A DNA stretch of 64,000 nt from JAYFRL01 sp034925905 (GCA_034925905.1 JAYFRL010000004.1:1-64000); one strand, 5' to 3'. Counted from the first letter of the stretch, positions 1-8,483 are shown. Made by a program: numbers and translations. The notes: a model not told the origin generated them from the letters alone.

Positions 1-9
1 TTCGTCCAT
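1..9 (-). CDS. tnpA: IS200-type transposase TnpA, first three codons only (partial)
   Basis: Only ATG-GAC-GAA is inside the window; the rest lies to the left. The start is supported by GGAGG at 17-21, seven bases upstream. IS200/IS605 TnpA enzymes are small HUH Y1 transposases that move single-stranded DNA between hairpin ends. The identification rests on the upstream architecture rather than on the three codons. Confidence 0.55.
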
Positions 10-16
10 TGGACTA

Positions 17-75
17 CCTCCATTTGTTTTTAATTTGTGCGGTTGGGGAACCTCACCTATTATATCAAATGGAGG
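17..75 (-). promoter_or_regulatory. Inverted repeat that would sequester the tnpA ribosome site
   Basis: Ten bases at 17-26 are perfectly complementary to ten bases at 66-75, and the 17-21 part is the GGAGG ribosome site of tnpA. In IS200 elements a 5' UTR stem is known to hide the ribosome site and keep transposase expression low. The arrangement here fits that mechanism. Confidence 0.6.
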
Positions 76-107
76 CCTTTTTCTGTTCATCGCTAAAGCT
101 CTTTGGA

Positions 108-128
108 ACTACCGGCATAGCCGGTAGT
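108..128. repeat. Terminal-end hairpin of the IS200-type element
   Basis: This is a perfect 9-bp inverted repeat around a 3-nt loop. It is not followed by a T-run on either strand, so it is not a terminator. It resembles the hairpin at 5905-5923 in loop sequence and in distance to the TATAAT box, which points to an IS200 transposase recognition hairpin. Confidence 0.6.
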
Positions 129-144
129 ATTCATTATACAACAA

Positions 145-178
145 GAAAAAAGCCGGCAAATAACTTGCCGGCTTTTTA
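145..178. terminator. Bidirectional terminator, end of gap
   Basis: A 9-bp GC-rich stem (151-159 with 165-173) is flanked by an A-run and a T-run. On the minus strand it lies 13 bases after the gap stop codon. Confidence 0.85.
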
Positions 179-190
179 AATGGTTGTTTT

Positions 191-1198
191 TTATTCATTA
201 TCAACTTTCGCCATATGGCTTATTAAATCAACAACCTTATTTGAAAATCCCCATTCATTATCATACCATGAAATAAGCTTTACAAACCTGTCTGTAAGCT
301 CTATTCCAGCTTTTGCATCAAATATAGAAATTCTTGGGTCGCCTAAAAAATCGCTCGATACAACGTCTTCCTCCGTGTATCCCAAAATGCCTTTTAAATA
401 AGTTTCCGAAGCTTCTTTAATCGCTTTTTTAATTTCCTCATAGGTTGCAGGTTTAACAAGCCTGCATGTTAGATCTACAACTGATACGTCTATCGTTGGC
501 ACTCTGAAGCTCATGCCCGTAAGCTTTCCGGCAAGTTCGGGGATAACAAGGGAAACAGCCTTTGCTGCCCCAGTCGATGAAGGGATTATGTTTGCAGAAG
601 CTGCGCGACCTCCTCTCCAATCCTTTTTGGATGGACCGTCAACTGTTCTTTGAGTTGCCGTTGTTGAATGGACGGTTGTCATAAGCCCTTCTTCAATACC
701 AAAATTATCATTAATAACCTTAGCCAGAGGAGCAAGGCAATTTGTTGTACATGATGCGTTTGAAACGATTTTCATATCTTTTGTATATTTATCACTGTTA
801 ACGCCCATTACAAACGCCGGCGCATCCTTTGAAGGAGCGGAAATAATAACTTTTTTTGCGCCACCTTTAAAATGAGCCGATGCTTTTTCAATTGTAGTAA
901 AAGCACCTGAGGCTTCAACTATATATTCTGCGCCTGTATCCCTCCAAGGTATTTCGCTTGGGTCCTTATAGTTGTAAACCTCTATTTCCCTGCCGTCAAT
1001 AACAAGCTTTCCGTCTTTTATAGATATTTCTCCGTCAAAACGGCCGTGAGTAGTATCATATTTAACCATATACGCCATATACTCAAGATCAACAAAAGGG
1101 TCATTTACAGCTACTATCTGGATGTCGTTCCTTTTATCGGCTACTCTTAAAACCAGTCTTCCTATCCTTCCAAATCCATTTATGCCAACTTTTATCAT
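191..1198 (-). CDS. gap: Glyceraldehyde-3-phosphate dehydrogenase, NAD-type
   Basis: This 335-residue protein is a full-length GAPDH that oxidises and phosphorylates glyceraldehyde-3-phosphate in cytoplasmic glycolysis. The Rossmann motif NGFGRIG is at 7-13. Asp33 follows the second beta strand and favours NAD over NADP. The catalytic motif SNASCTTNC places the nucleophile at Cys150, with its partner His177. The start has GGAGG eight bases upstream. It lies 98 bp downstream of purL with no clear terminator between them, so read-through is possible, although glycolytic gap is usually expressed strongly from its own promoter. A strong terminator follows. Confidence 0.97.
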   Translation of the reverse strand: MIKVGINGFGRIGRLVLRVADKRNDIQIVAVNDPFVDLEYMAYMVKYDTTHGRFDGEISIKDGKLVIDGREIEVYNYKDPSEIPWRDTGAEYIVEASGAFTTIEKASAHFKGGAKKVIISAPSKDAPAFVMGVNSDKYTKDMKIVSNASCTTNCLAPLAKVINDNFGIEEGLMTTVHSTTATQRTVDGPSKKDWRGGRAASANIIPSSTGAAKAVSLVIPELAGKLTGMSFRVPTIDVSVVDLTCRLVKPATYEEIKKAIKEASETYLKGILGYTEEDVVSSDFLGDPRISIFDAKAGIELTDRFVKLISWYDNEWGFSNKVVDLISHMAKVDNE

Positions 1199-1296
1199 GT
1201 AAATCCCTCCTGATAAATATTTGAAACACGCTAGTATAAATTATGTTTACCATCTTTTTAAATAATATAAATAACTGTTGGTTTATATTTTTATCC

Positions 1297-4200
1297 TTAT
1301 CTGAAATATTCTATACCGGATTCAAATATACGGTGATATTTATTTCCGGGAATATTCTTATAAAGTAAATTCCCTCTGCGCTCAGAATGACCCATTTTAC
1401 CTAATATCTTGCCGTCCGGGCTTGTAATTCCTTCTATTGCAAACATAGAGCCATTTGGATTGTAAGGCGAAAGAGTTGTCGGTTCGTTATTGTTATCAAC
1501 ATATTGCGTTGCTATCTGGTGATTTTTAATAAGCTCCGCCAAAACTTCATCATTAGCAATAAACCTTCCTTCACCATGGGATACGGGAACCGTATATATA
1601 TCTCCCGGTTTTGAATTCATAAGCCATGGAGACTTGTTTGAAACAATTTTAATGTTTACCATACAGGAAACGTGACGTCCTATTGTGTTATACGTTAATG
1701 TCGGGCTATCGTCTGACATTTTGGCAATTTTACCATAAGGCAGAAGGCCAAGCTTTATAAGCGCTTGAAACCCGTTACATATTCCAAGCATAAGCCCGTC
1801 ATTTTTATCAAGCATATAGCTTACCGCCTCAGATATATATGGATTCCTAAATACCGCTGCTATAAATTTACCGGAACCGTCCGGCTCGTCTCCTGCGCTA
1901 AAACCGCCCGGTATCATTATAATCTGAGACTTTTTGATTTTCTCTGCCATTTCTTTAAGCGAATATTCAAGCTCTGATACATTAAGGTTCCTTATAACAA
2001 GGGTTTCCGCTTCCCCACCTGCAAGCTCAAAAGCCTTTTTAGAATCATATTCACAATTTGTGCCCGGGAAAACAGGAATGAGGACTCTTGGTTTTGCAAT
2101 ATTTAAAACAGAATGTAAAGCTTTAAACTCCATAGGTTTTAAAGCTGCAATCCCTTTTTGGGTATAATCTGTTTTAGTAGGGAATATTTTTTCAAGCGGT
2201 TTTATCCAAGTATCTATTATATTATCAAGCGGTATGTTTATATCATCATAAATTATATATGGTTCTGCCAGCGTATCACCAATATATACAGCATCAAGCC
2301 CTTTAAAATCTATAACTTTTGAATTTGAAAGCTCAAGTATAAATGCTCCGTAATAAGGTTTGAAATAATCCTTTTTATCAAGGCATCCAGAAAGATTTAT
2401 TCCTATCGAATTTCCTGCCGACATAGCGCTTAAAGCAAGGGCAATTCCCCCGTCGCCCACAGTTTTTGCAGATATACATACCCCTTCAGATATAAGCTCT
2501 GATACAAGCTTATATACTTTTTTAAGATACTCAAAATCAGGGATTTCATACTTATCATATTTTGCAGGTATAAAATATATTTGGCTTCCTGCTTTTTTAA
2601 ATTCAGGTGAAACTATATTCTTAACTTTAGAAACACCCATTGCAAACGACACAAGGGTCGGCGGAACATTTAAGTTTTCAAATGTTCCCGACATACTGTC
2701 TTTCCCGCCTATAGCAGGAACTTTAAGGCTTGTCTGGGCATAGAGAGCCCCTAAAAGTGCCGAAAAAGGTTTGCCCCATTTTTTACTGTCTGAGCCAAGC
2801 TTTTCAAAATATTCCTGAAGTGAAAGTCTTATTTTTTCATAATTTCCGCCGGTTGCAACTATCTTTGAAACAGCTTCCACAACAGCGTATAAAGCGCCAT
2901 GGAAAGGGCTCCATTTTGAAAGATAAGGATTGAAGCCGTAGCTCATAATTGTTGCGGTTTCAGTCTCTTTATTTCCAACCGGAACTAAGGCAACCATAGC
3001 TTCTGGAGGCGTAAGCTGGTTTTTGCCTCCGAAAGGCATTAAAACCGTTCCTGCTCCGATTGTGGAGTCGAAACGCTCCGAAAGTCCTTTTTCAAGGCAA
3101 TGGTTTAAGGACATCAAATTAGTTAACCATGCTTTTTTAAAGCTTTCTGACTCTTCCTGTTCTAAAGCTGTAAAAGAAGAAAAATAGCTTTTGCCCTTTG
3201 GAAGCTCAATAAAAACATCTGTGGTTTGCTTAACTCCGTTTGTATCAAGAAAATCCCTTGAAATATCAACTATCGTTTTACCACGCCAATTCATAATAAG
3301 CCTGCGGTTATCCGTTACAACAGCGACAGCCACAGCTTCAAGGTTTTCTTCTTTTGAATATTCAACAAACCTATCAACGTCTTCTTTGGCCACAACAACT
3401 GCCATTCTTTCCTGGGATTCGGAAATTGCAAGTTCCGTTCCGTCAAGCCCTTCGTATTTTTTAGGCACTAAATCAAGATTTATTATAAGCCCGTCCGCAA
3501 GCTCTCCTATGGCAACAGAAACACCGCCTGCGCCAAAATCGTTGCATTTTTTAATCAGCTTACTTACATTGGGGTTCCTGAATAATCTTTGTATCTTTCT
3601 TTCTGTAGGCGGATTCCCTTTTTGAACCTCGGCTCCGCATTCATTTATAGAGCTTAAGGTATGCTCTTTTGAAGAGCCCGTTGCGCCTCCGCAACCGTCT
3701 CTTCCCGTTTTCCCTCCAAGAAGAACTATTACATCCCCCTCTTCAGGTGTTTTACGTATAACATTTTCACTCTTTGCCGCACCTATAACGGCTCCTATTT
3801 CCATTCTTTTTGCAACGTAATCTTCATGATACAATTCAACAACCTGCCCTGTGGCAAGACCTATTTGGTTTCCATATGAACTATACCCTTTTGCAGCTTC
3901 TTTAACTATTTTTATTTGAGGGAGCTTGCCCTGAAGTGTTTTTGAAACAGGAACCCTTGGATCTGCCGCACCAGTTACACGCATAGCCTGATAAACATAC
4001 GAACGGCCTGAAAGCGGATCTCTTATTGCTCCGCCAAGACATGTTGCCGCACCGCCGAAGGGTTCTATCTCAGTTGGATGGTTATGAGTCTCGTTTTTGA
4101 ACATTAAGAGCCATTCTTCGTCTTTACCGTCAACATCAACCAAGGCTCTGACGGAACAGGCATTTATTTCGTCTGATTCGTCGAGATTGTCAAGCTCTCC

Positions 4201-5067
4201 TGTTTTCTTTAAATATTTCATGCCCATAACAGCCATATCCATAAGGGTTATATCTTTTCCTTTTTCACCATAAACAAAATCCCTTTTATCCGCATAGGAT
4301 TTTAAGGCATTTTCAATTGCCGGTTTTAAAAAGCCATCTTCAATTGAAATATTATTTATTTTAGTTTGAAAAGTCGTATGCCTGCAATGATCCGACCAAT
4401 AGGTATCTATAACTTTTATTTCGGTTAATGTTGGGTCCCTTTTTTCTTCATCCTTAAAATATTCCCTGCAAAAAAGCGTATCTTCGCGGCTCATTGCCAG
4501 ACCAAGAGAATCATTAAATTTTGATATTTCTTCATCGCTTTTCACAGTGAAGCCTTCAATAATTTTTATATCGTCCGGACACATCATGCCCATTTGAAGA
4601 GTATCCGGTTTTGAAAGCGAAACTTCCCTTGAATCCACAGGATTTATACAATAATTTTTTATTTTTTTGAACTCATCATCAGAAAGACTGCCTTTTAAAA
4701 CAAAAACCTTCGCAACAGAAATGGGAGGCATCTCCGCCTTTGTTATAATCTGGAGGCATTGCGCAGCCGAATCCGCTCTCTGGTCATACTGCCCCGGGAT
4801 ATAGCTTACGGCAAACACCTTGTCTTCATTATCAAAGCTAAATTCCTCCTCAAATAGCTTGTCCACAGGCGGTTCTGAAAAAATGGTTTTTTTGCCTGTT
4901 TCATAAGCCTCATCGCTAATCCGTTCTATGTCATACCTTATAAGCATACGAAGCCCGGAAAGAGATTTGATCCCCAAAATTTCATTTATGTCTTTAAGAA
5001 GGCCTGTGGCTTCAACATCAAAACCGGGTTTCTTTTCAACATATAAACGTCTTATATTATTCCCCAT
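1297..5067 (-). CDS. purL: Phosphoribosylformylglycinamidine synthase, single-chain PurL-PurQ
   Basis: The 1256-residue protein converts FGAR, glutamine and ATP to FGAM, step 4 of purine synthesis. Most Firmicutes use separate PurS, PurQ and PurL. Here the PurL synthetase part (roughly residues 1-980, with the HNHPTEIEPFGGAAT and GGKTGRDG motifs) is fused to a C-terminal class I glutaminase. The glutaminase shows FPGTNCEYD, GGFSAGDEPDG, the nucleophile loop LGICNGFQ and the HGEGRF His motif. The length fits the known single-chain clostridial class. The start has an AAGGGATG ribosome site. The other purine genes in the window sit about 55 kb away (purA, purC-F-B). Confidence 0.95.
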   Translation of the reverse strand: MGNNIRRLYVEKKPGFDVEATGLLKDINEILGIKSLSGLRMLIRYDIERISDEAYETGKKTIFSEPPVDKLFEEEFSFDNEDKVFAVSYIPGQYDQRADSAAQCLQIITKAEMPPISVAKVFVLKGSLSDDEFKKIKNYCINPVDSREVSLSKPDTLQMGMMCPDDIKIIEGFTVKSDEEISKFNDSLGLAMSREDTLFCREYFKDEEKRDPTLTEIKVIDTYWSDHCRHTTFQTKINNISIEDGFLKPAIENALKSYADKRDFVYGEKGKDITLMDMAVMGMKYLKKTGELDNLDESDEINACSVRALVDVDGKDEEWLLMFKNETHNHPTEIEPFGGAATCLGGAIRDPLSGRSYVYQAMRVTGAADPRVPVSKTLQGKLPQIKIVKEAAKGYSSYGNQIGLATGQVVELYHEDYVAKRMEIGAVIGAAKSENVIRKTPEEGDVIVLLGGKTGRDGCGGATGSSKEHTLSSINECGAEVQKGNPPTERKIQRLFRNPNVSKLIKKCNDFGAGGVSVAIGELADGLIINLDLVPKKYEGLDGTELAISESQERMAVVVAKEDVDRFVEYSKEENLEAVAVAVVTDNRRLIMNWRGKTIVDISRDFLDTNGVKQTTDVFIELPKGKSYFSSFTALEQEESESFKKAWLTNLMSLNHCLEKGLSERFDSTIGAGTVLMPFGGKNQLTPPEAMVALVPVGNKETETATIMSYGFNPYLSKWSPFHGALYAVVEAVSKIVATGGNYEKIRLSLQEYFEKLGSDSKKWGKPFSALLGALYAQTSLKVPAIGGKDSMSGTFENLNVPPTLVSFAMGVSKVKNIVSPEFKKAGSQIYFIPAKYDKYEIPDFEYLKKVYKLVSELISEGVCISAKTVGDGGIALALSAMSAGNSIGINLSGCLDKKDYFKPYYGAFILELSNSKVIDFKGLDAVYIGDTLAEPYIIYDDINIPLDNIIDTWIKPLEKIFPTKTDYTQKGIAALKPMEFKALHSVLNIAKPRVLIPVFPGTNCEYDSKKAFELAGGEAETLVIRNLNVSELEYSLKEMAEKIKKSQIIMIPGGFSAGDEPDGSGKFIAAVFRNPYISEAVSYMLDKNDGLMLGICNGFQALIKLGLLPYGKIAKMSDDSPTLTYNTIGRHVSCMVNIKIVSNKSPWLMNSKPGDIYTVPVSHGEGRFIANDEVLAELIKNHQIATQYVDNNNEPTTLSPYNPNGSMFAIEGITSPDGKILGKMGHSERRGNLLYKNIPGNKYHRIFESGIEYFR

Positions 5068-5112
5068 AATGGCATCCCTTCATAAAAAAAATAGAAAATC
5101 CTGTCCTTTTTA

Positions 5113-5141
5113 ATTTTATCATGATAATATAAATATGTAAA
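5113..5141 (-). promoter_or_regulatory. Sigma-A promoter for purL
   Basis: On the minus strand TTTACA (5136-5141) and TAAAAT (5113-5118) are 17 bases apart, about 45 bases before the purL start. I see no purine riboswitch fold between this promoter and the start codon. Confidence 0.6.
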
Positions 5142-5271
5142 ATATAACCCGATTTTTAAATTCACAAACTTGTACGTTGTTTAGTACGCTTTATAGCAAT
5201 TTTGTTGTTTTAAATATGAACACCCTCGAAAACCATTGTAAGAATGTTTAAAATAAACGGAGGAAGGTCAA

Positions 5272-5643
5272 ATGTTTTTTATATTTGCTATTTCACCTAA
5301 AATCAAAGACATTGATTTCACCCAAACGGTTGTCTGTAAAAGCTGCGGAAAATACGGAAGATTAAATGTTTTTGTGCGGTATATGTCGTTTAGTATATTT
5401 TTCATACCCATAATAAGATGGGGTAAAAAATATTTTGTAAAAAGCAGCTGTTGCGGTAAAATATATTCTATAGACAAGGAAATCGGACGGGCAATAGAAT
5501 TTGGAGAAATTCATGAGCTTTCCGAAACCGACCTTAACGAGACTTCGGGCGGCGGATATGAAAGCGTATGCCCTTCTTGCGGATACCCTATAAATGAGGA
5601 TTTTGAATATTGCCCTAAATGCGGTAAAAAGCTTAACTATTAA
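5272..5643 (+). CDS. Zinc-ribbon domain protein
   Basis: This 123-residue protein has two Cys pairs. One is CKSCG near residues 22-26, partnered with a CC pair near 60. The other is a C-terminal CPSCG/CPKCG zinc ribbon ending the chain. The segment around residues 34-50 is hydrophobic (FVRYMSFSIFFIPIIRWG) but short for a confident membrane helix. The C-terminal ribbon matches the small zinc-ribbon domains often found at the ends of Firmicutes membrane or regulatory proteins. The function is unknown. GGAGG lies ten bases upstream of the ATG. It stands alone between divergent purL and a tRNA gene. Confidence 0.8.
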   Translation: MFFIFAISPKIKDIDFTQTVVCKSCGKYGRLNVFVRYMSFSIFFIPIIRWGKKYFVKSSCCGKIYSIDKEIGRAIEFGEIHELSETDLNETSGGGYESVCPSCGYPINEDFEYCPKCGKKLNY

Positions 5644-5693
5644 TCAGTGTTTTGTGAAAACTTAATAATTATACCCTTGAATCCCAAAAAATA

Positions 5694-5722
5694 TTGACAA
5701 TCCGGTCTTTACGTTGTAAAAT
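5694..5722 (+). promoter_or_regulatory. Promoter of the tRNA-Arg gene
   Basis: A consensus TTGACA (5694-5699) is followed after 17 bases by TAAAAT (5717-5722). The mature tRNA starts 21 bases further on. Confidence 0.8.
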
Positions 5723-5743
5723 TAAATCCGTTGATTTGATTAT

Positions 5744-5817
<74 letters not shown>

Positions 5818-5819
5818 TT

Positions 5820-5852
5820 AAAATCCATATGTTTTGGCATATGGATTTTATT
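5820..5852 (+). terminator. Terminator of the tRNA gene
   Basis: A 12-bp perfect stem (5820-5831 with 5838-5849) around a 6-nt loop is followed by a T-rich tail. Confidence 0.8.
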
Positions 5853-5902
5853 TATTTTTATGGGCTTTAGCCTGTTGAACTCGCAAAGCGTGCGAAACAA
5901 TA

Positions 5903-6607
5903 AACCACCTGCTATGCGGGTGGCGACAAATAGTTATACAAAAAGATCACCTTTCCGCTATAATGTAGGTGTTCAAGCCACTTTACAGCGAAAGGAAAGG
6001 TAATTTTCATGCTCAATAAAGCAAACTGCTTAGCCCGAACAAAATTGATGTACAAATATTACATTGTGTTCACCCCAAAATATAGATGAAAGATAATCTA
6101 CAATCAATACCGAGACAGCTTGAAAGAAATTATCCAGTTGTTATGCAAATACAAAGGTGTTGAAATAATCGAAGGACATATGATACCGGATTATGTTCAC
6201 ATTTTGGTGAGCATACCACCGAAAATCAGCGTTTCTAGCTTCATGGGTTATTTCAAAAGGAAAAGTGTATTAATGATGTTTATAAGCATGCAAACCTAAA
6301 GTACAAATTTGGCAATCGTCACTTTTGGGCAAAAAGGTACTATGTCAGTACAGTTAGCCTCAACGAGGAGACAATCAAAAAATACATTCAAGAACAGGAG
6401 CAGCATGATATCGCTTTAGACAAATTGAGTAAGAGTATCAGTACTCCTCCGAGGGGTAAAATAGTAATCCGAACACCCCTTTAAAGGGAAAACAAAAGCG
6501 GCAAAGGCAAGGTGGCTTAAACAAAGTGAAAGCCAGCACCTTTAGACGCTGGCCGGTAACAAGGGTTTATAGCCCTGAGTAAACCACCAGTTTTATGTGT
6601 GGTTTGC
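5903..6607 (+). mobile_element. Decayed IS200-type element
   Basis: The left hairpin is at 5905-5923 (8-bp arms, loop TAT). A TATAAT box follows near 5960, then a stem that pairs 5949-5959 with the ribosome-site region 5987-6001, then a broken tnpA (6009-6484). The right-end hairpin is at 6581-6605, where the AAACCAC and GTGGTTT arms have lost part of their inner pairing. Both ends can be recognised, so the element is complete in length but inactive by mutation. Confidence 0.8.
6009..6484 (+). pseudogene. tnpA: IS200 transposase TnpA, broken by a stop and a frameshift
   Basis: Translation from ATG 6009 gives a normal TnpA N-terminus ending in IVFTPKYR, then TGA at 6087-6089 where the family continues with Arg or Lys. 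The frame then continues through EGHMIPDYVHILVSIPP and SFMGYFKRKS. Near 6265-6283 a frameshift moves the rest (KHANLKYKFGNRHFW, then the YYVST segment that normally carries the nucleophilic Tyr) to another frame, which ends at TAA 6482-6484. The HUH metal motif, normally D-H-V-H, reads D-Y-V-H, so the first catalytic His is gone. Three independent lesions show old decay. Confidence 0.9.
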
Positions 6608-6774
6608 TGATTGTTTGTATTCAATGTACTATATCAAAATAGTAGGCATGAATATCTTTGGATTTTCCGCGTGGCCGAAAAAGATGGTAAATACGGATAT
6701 CAATAGTTGGATTTTGAATTTGGGGCAAGTACGGATACATAAAAAATTGAAATCAATTAATAAAGGAGTAAAAT

Positions 6775-7275
6775 ATGAAAAAACTCATTCTGTCAATCAT
6801 TCTTATAGCCCTACCGACTCTTGCGGGGTGTGCGTCTACTACTACAGACCCGGCATCCACGAAAAACTCCTCGGATGAAGCAGAGAATATCAGCACGTCT
6901 GTAACTCCGGACACTCAAGCAAATTATACCGCGCGTTCCGGGACATCCACAGTACAATTTTTTGACGATGAAATGAATGAGATTATCAAAGATGCCAATT
7001 GGTACAGGCTCACTTCCAAAGCTACATTACGAGTTGAAATTGATGGCGATATTCCCGATCAAATATCCATATATATAACGCCGACCGGCACGGAAACTGC
7101 CGATCAAAGGCAGCAGTTAGCGGTAGTAGTGGTTACTGACGACAGTAAGACGGTTGATATTGCACTTGACTTCAGCGATTTATCGTTTTCACTGGGGCAT
7201 TTACAGGTTGCTCTGGAATACGGTAAAACGGCTTTATTCTCCGATTATTATAATGTCTCTTTCGGAGAAAAATAA
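6775..7275 (+). CDS. Small secreted lipoprotein, unknown function
   Basis: This 166-residue protein begins with a lipoprotein signal peptide: two Lys, a hydrophobic core, and a lipobox LAGC with Cys19 as the lipidation site. It continues with a Ser/Thr-rich linker (about 20-55) and a soluble domain (about 58-166) with alternating polar and hydrophobic residues typical of beta strands. I do not recognise the domain. GGAG lies seven bases upstream of the ATG. The gene is flanked by two decayed IS200 copies and looks less AT-rich than its neighbours, which suggests it was acquired. Confidence 0.65.
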   Translation: MKKLILSIILIALPTLAGCASTTTDPASTKNSSDEAENISTSVTPDTQANYTARSGTSTVQFFDDEMNEIIKDANWYRLTSKATLRVEIDGDIPDQISIYITPTGTETADQRQQLAVVVVTDDSKTVDIALDFSDLSFSLGHLQVALEYGKTALFSDYYNVSFGEK

Positions 7276-7367
7276 AAAACTGTTTTGTTAATGCAGTATG
7301 GTCCTTTGATTTTTAATGTGATTTGATAGAAAATGACCGCTAAGGTTTTACGAACCGCAGCTTATAC

Positions 7368-7493
7368 GTGATAAAACCGAAAACAATCAAGAACTCCGTA
7401 ATTGCATTCTTAGCATTAAGTCTGTCGATTGTTTTACTCTCTGGATATGTATATGGAGAAACAAGCGATTCAAATGGGTGGAGTCGCATTTAA
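7368..7493 (+). pseudogene. 5' fragment of a secreted-protein gene, cut off by IS200 sequence
   Basis: From GTG 7368 a 41-codon frame encodes a basic start (IKPKTIKN), a long hydrophobic core (VIAFLALSLSIVLLSG) and VYGET, the pattern of a signal peptide. It then runs into IS200 tnpA sequence near 7477 and stops at 7491-7493. No good ribosome site is seen. The parent gene cannot be identified. Confidence 0.45.
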
Positions 7494-7739
7494 GTATATC
7501 CGCATTTATGGGGTACTTAAAAAGCAAAATCAGCCTAATGATATTTGATAGACATTCGAATTTAAAGTATAAATATGGAAATAGACATTTTTGCTGCAGA
7601 AGGGTATTATGTTGATACAATAGGAAGAAATCAAAATGCAATGAAAAAATGCATAAAAAGTCAATTAAAAGAAAATATAGCAGCAGACCAAATCAGTCTG
7701 AAAGAATTTACAGACCCGTTCACAGGTAAAAAGAATTAA
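7485..7739 (+). pseudogene. tnpA: IS200 transposase TnpA, 3' half only, frameshifted
   Basis: One frame reads LSISAFMGYLKSK and NLKYKYGNRHFC, the centre of TnpA. After a frameshift near 7595-7602 a second frame reads GYYVDTIG, which carries the nucleophilic Tyr region, and runs to TAA 7737-7739 with the usual C-terminal DPFTG. The 5' half, including the HUH motif, is missing and has been replaced by a signal-peptide fragment. The sequence differs clearly from the copy at 6009-6484, so this is a separate insertion. Confidence 0.85.
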
Positions 7740-7854
7740 TAGGGCAAAAGAAGACCCACTGTTGAGGGCAGCCAGTAATAACCGTGTAGTTGTCGGATTA
7801 TTCAGTGCGTCTTAAAACGCTACAACAAGAGACACACCCTTATAAGTCAAGAGC

Positions 7855-7879
7855 AAACCACCGATTCAACTGGTGGTTT
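7855..7879 (+). repeat. Right-end hairpin of the second IS200 remnant
   Basis: The arms AAACCACC (7855-7862) and GGTGGTTT (7872-7879) form a clean hairpin about 115 bases after the tnpA remnant. It matches the AAACCAC/GTGGTTT hairpin at 6581-6605. Confidence 0.75.
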
Positions 7880-7947
7880 TGATTATAACCATCTTAAAAA
7901 CCCTTAGACTATAAAATTATATAATGAACCTAAGAGAGGTGGATCAC

Positions 7948-8472
7948 ATGAAAATAGAAACTGAAAGGCTTATTTTAAGGCCTGTTTCGGCAGATGACGT
8001 TGACGATATATATGAATATGCGAAAGGTTCAAATGTTGGTCCAAACGCAGGTTGGAAACCTCACGAGTCAAAAAAAGAAACTCTTGAAATAGCAAAAGAA
8101 ATTTTTTTTGATAAAGAAAATATATTTGGAATGGTTTTAAAAGAAAGCAACCGTATGATAGGCACTATAGGTCTTGTTGACGACCCAAAGCGAGAAAACC
8201 CTAATTCAAAGATGCTAGGCTATGCTATGGATGAAACTTATTGGGGTAAAGGTCTTATGACGGAAGCAGCAAAAGCTGTTATTTCTTATAGCTTTAATGA
8301 GTTTTCTCTCAAGCTTATTTCGGCTTATTGCTACCCTTTCAACAAACGTTCCAAAGGTGTAATTAAAAAATGCGGGTTCAAATATGAAGGAACTTTATCT
8401 TTTGCTGAAAAAAGATATGACGGTGAAACATATGACATTGAATGCTATTCAATTATAAATAATAAAGTTTAG
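7948..8472 (+). CDS. GNAT-family N-acetyltransferase (RimJ/RimL type)
   Basis: This 174-residue protein starts IETERLILRPV, the classic opening of acetyltransferase family 3, which uses acetyl-CoA on protein N-termini or small molecules. The middle shows MIGTIGLV and then YWGKGLMTEA, which corresponds to the acetyl-CoA binding loop, and ends with NKRSKGVIKKCGFKYEG, the typical motif A/B. I chose ATG 7948 because AGAGGTGG lies just upstream; an in-frame ATG at 7924 lacks a ribosome site. It is followed after 11 bases by the TfoX-like gene, so the two are probably co-transcribed. The substrate is unknown. Confidence 0.88.
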   Translation: MKIETERLILRPVSADDVDDIYEYAKGSNVGPNAGWKPHESKKETLEIAKEIFFDKENIFGMVLKESNRMIGTIGLVDDPKRENPNSKMLGYAMDETYWGKGLMTEAAKAVISYSFNEFSLKLISAYCYPFNKRSKGVIKKCGFKYEGTLSFAEKRYDGETYDIECYSIINNKV

Positions 8473-8483
8473 AAGGTGTAAAA

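Larger units (their letters stand above)
1..135 (-). mobile_element. Left end of an IS200/IS605-family element (continues beyond the window)
   Basis: Read on the minus strand, this stretch has the layout of an IS200-type left end. A perfect 9-bp hairpin with a 3-nt loop (108-128) comes first, then a TATAAT box, then a long inverted repeat whose second arm contains a GGAGG ribosome site, then ATG at 7-9. The first codons read Met-Asp-Glu, a common start of IS200 TnpA proteins. The same order (hairpin with a CTATG-type loop, TATAAT, ribosome site in a stem, ATG) is seen in the decayed copy near 5903-6011. The element lies just past the gap terminator, so it does no obvious harm. Whether the transposase is intact cannot be seen. 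Confidence 0.72.

Noticed and set aside
108..128. Hairpin as a transcription terminator
   Set aside because: No T-run follows on either strand. It fits an IS200 end hairpin better.
3191..3625. Long plus-strand frame inside purL
   Set aside because: It is antisense to conserved PurL coding sequence, has no ribosome site, and its composition is a mirror of the real gene.
5068..5271. Purine riboswitch before purL
   Set aside because: The promoter lies about 45 bases from the start, which leaves no space for the aptamer.
6612..6770. Short coding-like stretch (EYLWIFRVAEKDGKYGY) before the lipoprotein
   Set aside because: Only about 18 codons are open before a stop, so a gene remnant cannot be told from chance.
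6597..6878. Open frame overlapping the lipoprotein start
   Set aside because: It covers the IS right end and the lipoprotein signal peptide in another frame, has no ribosome site, and shows no recognisable protein.
7387..7641. Minus-strand frame across the second IS200 remnant
   Set aside because: It lies opposite a clear tnpA remnant and has no ribosome site or family resemblance.
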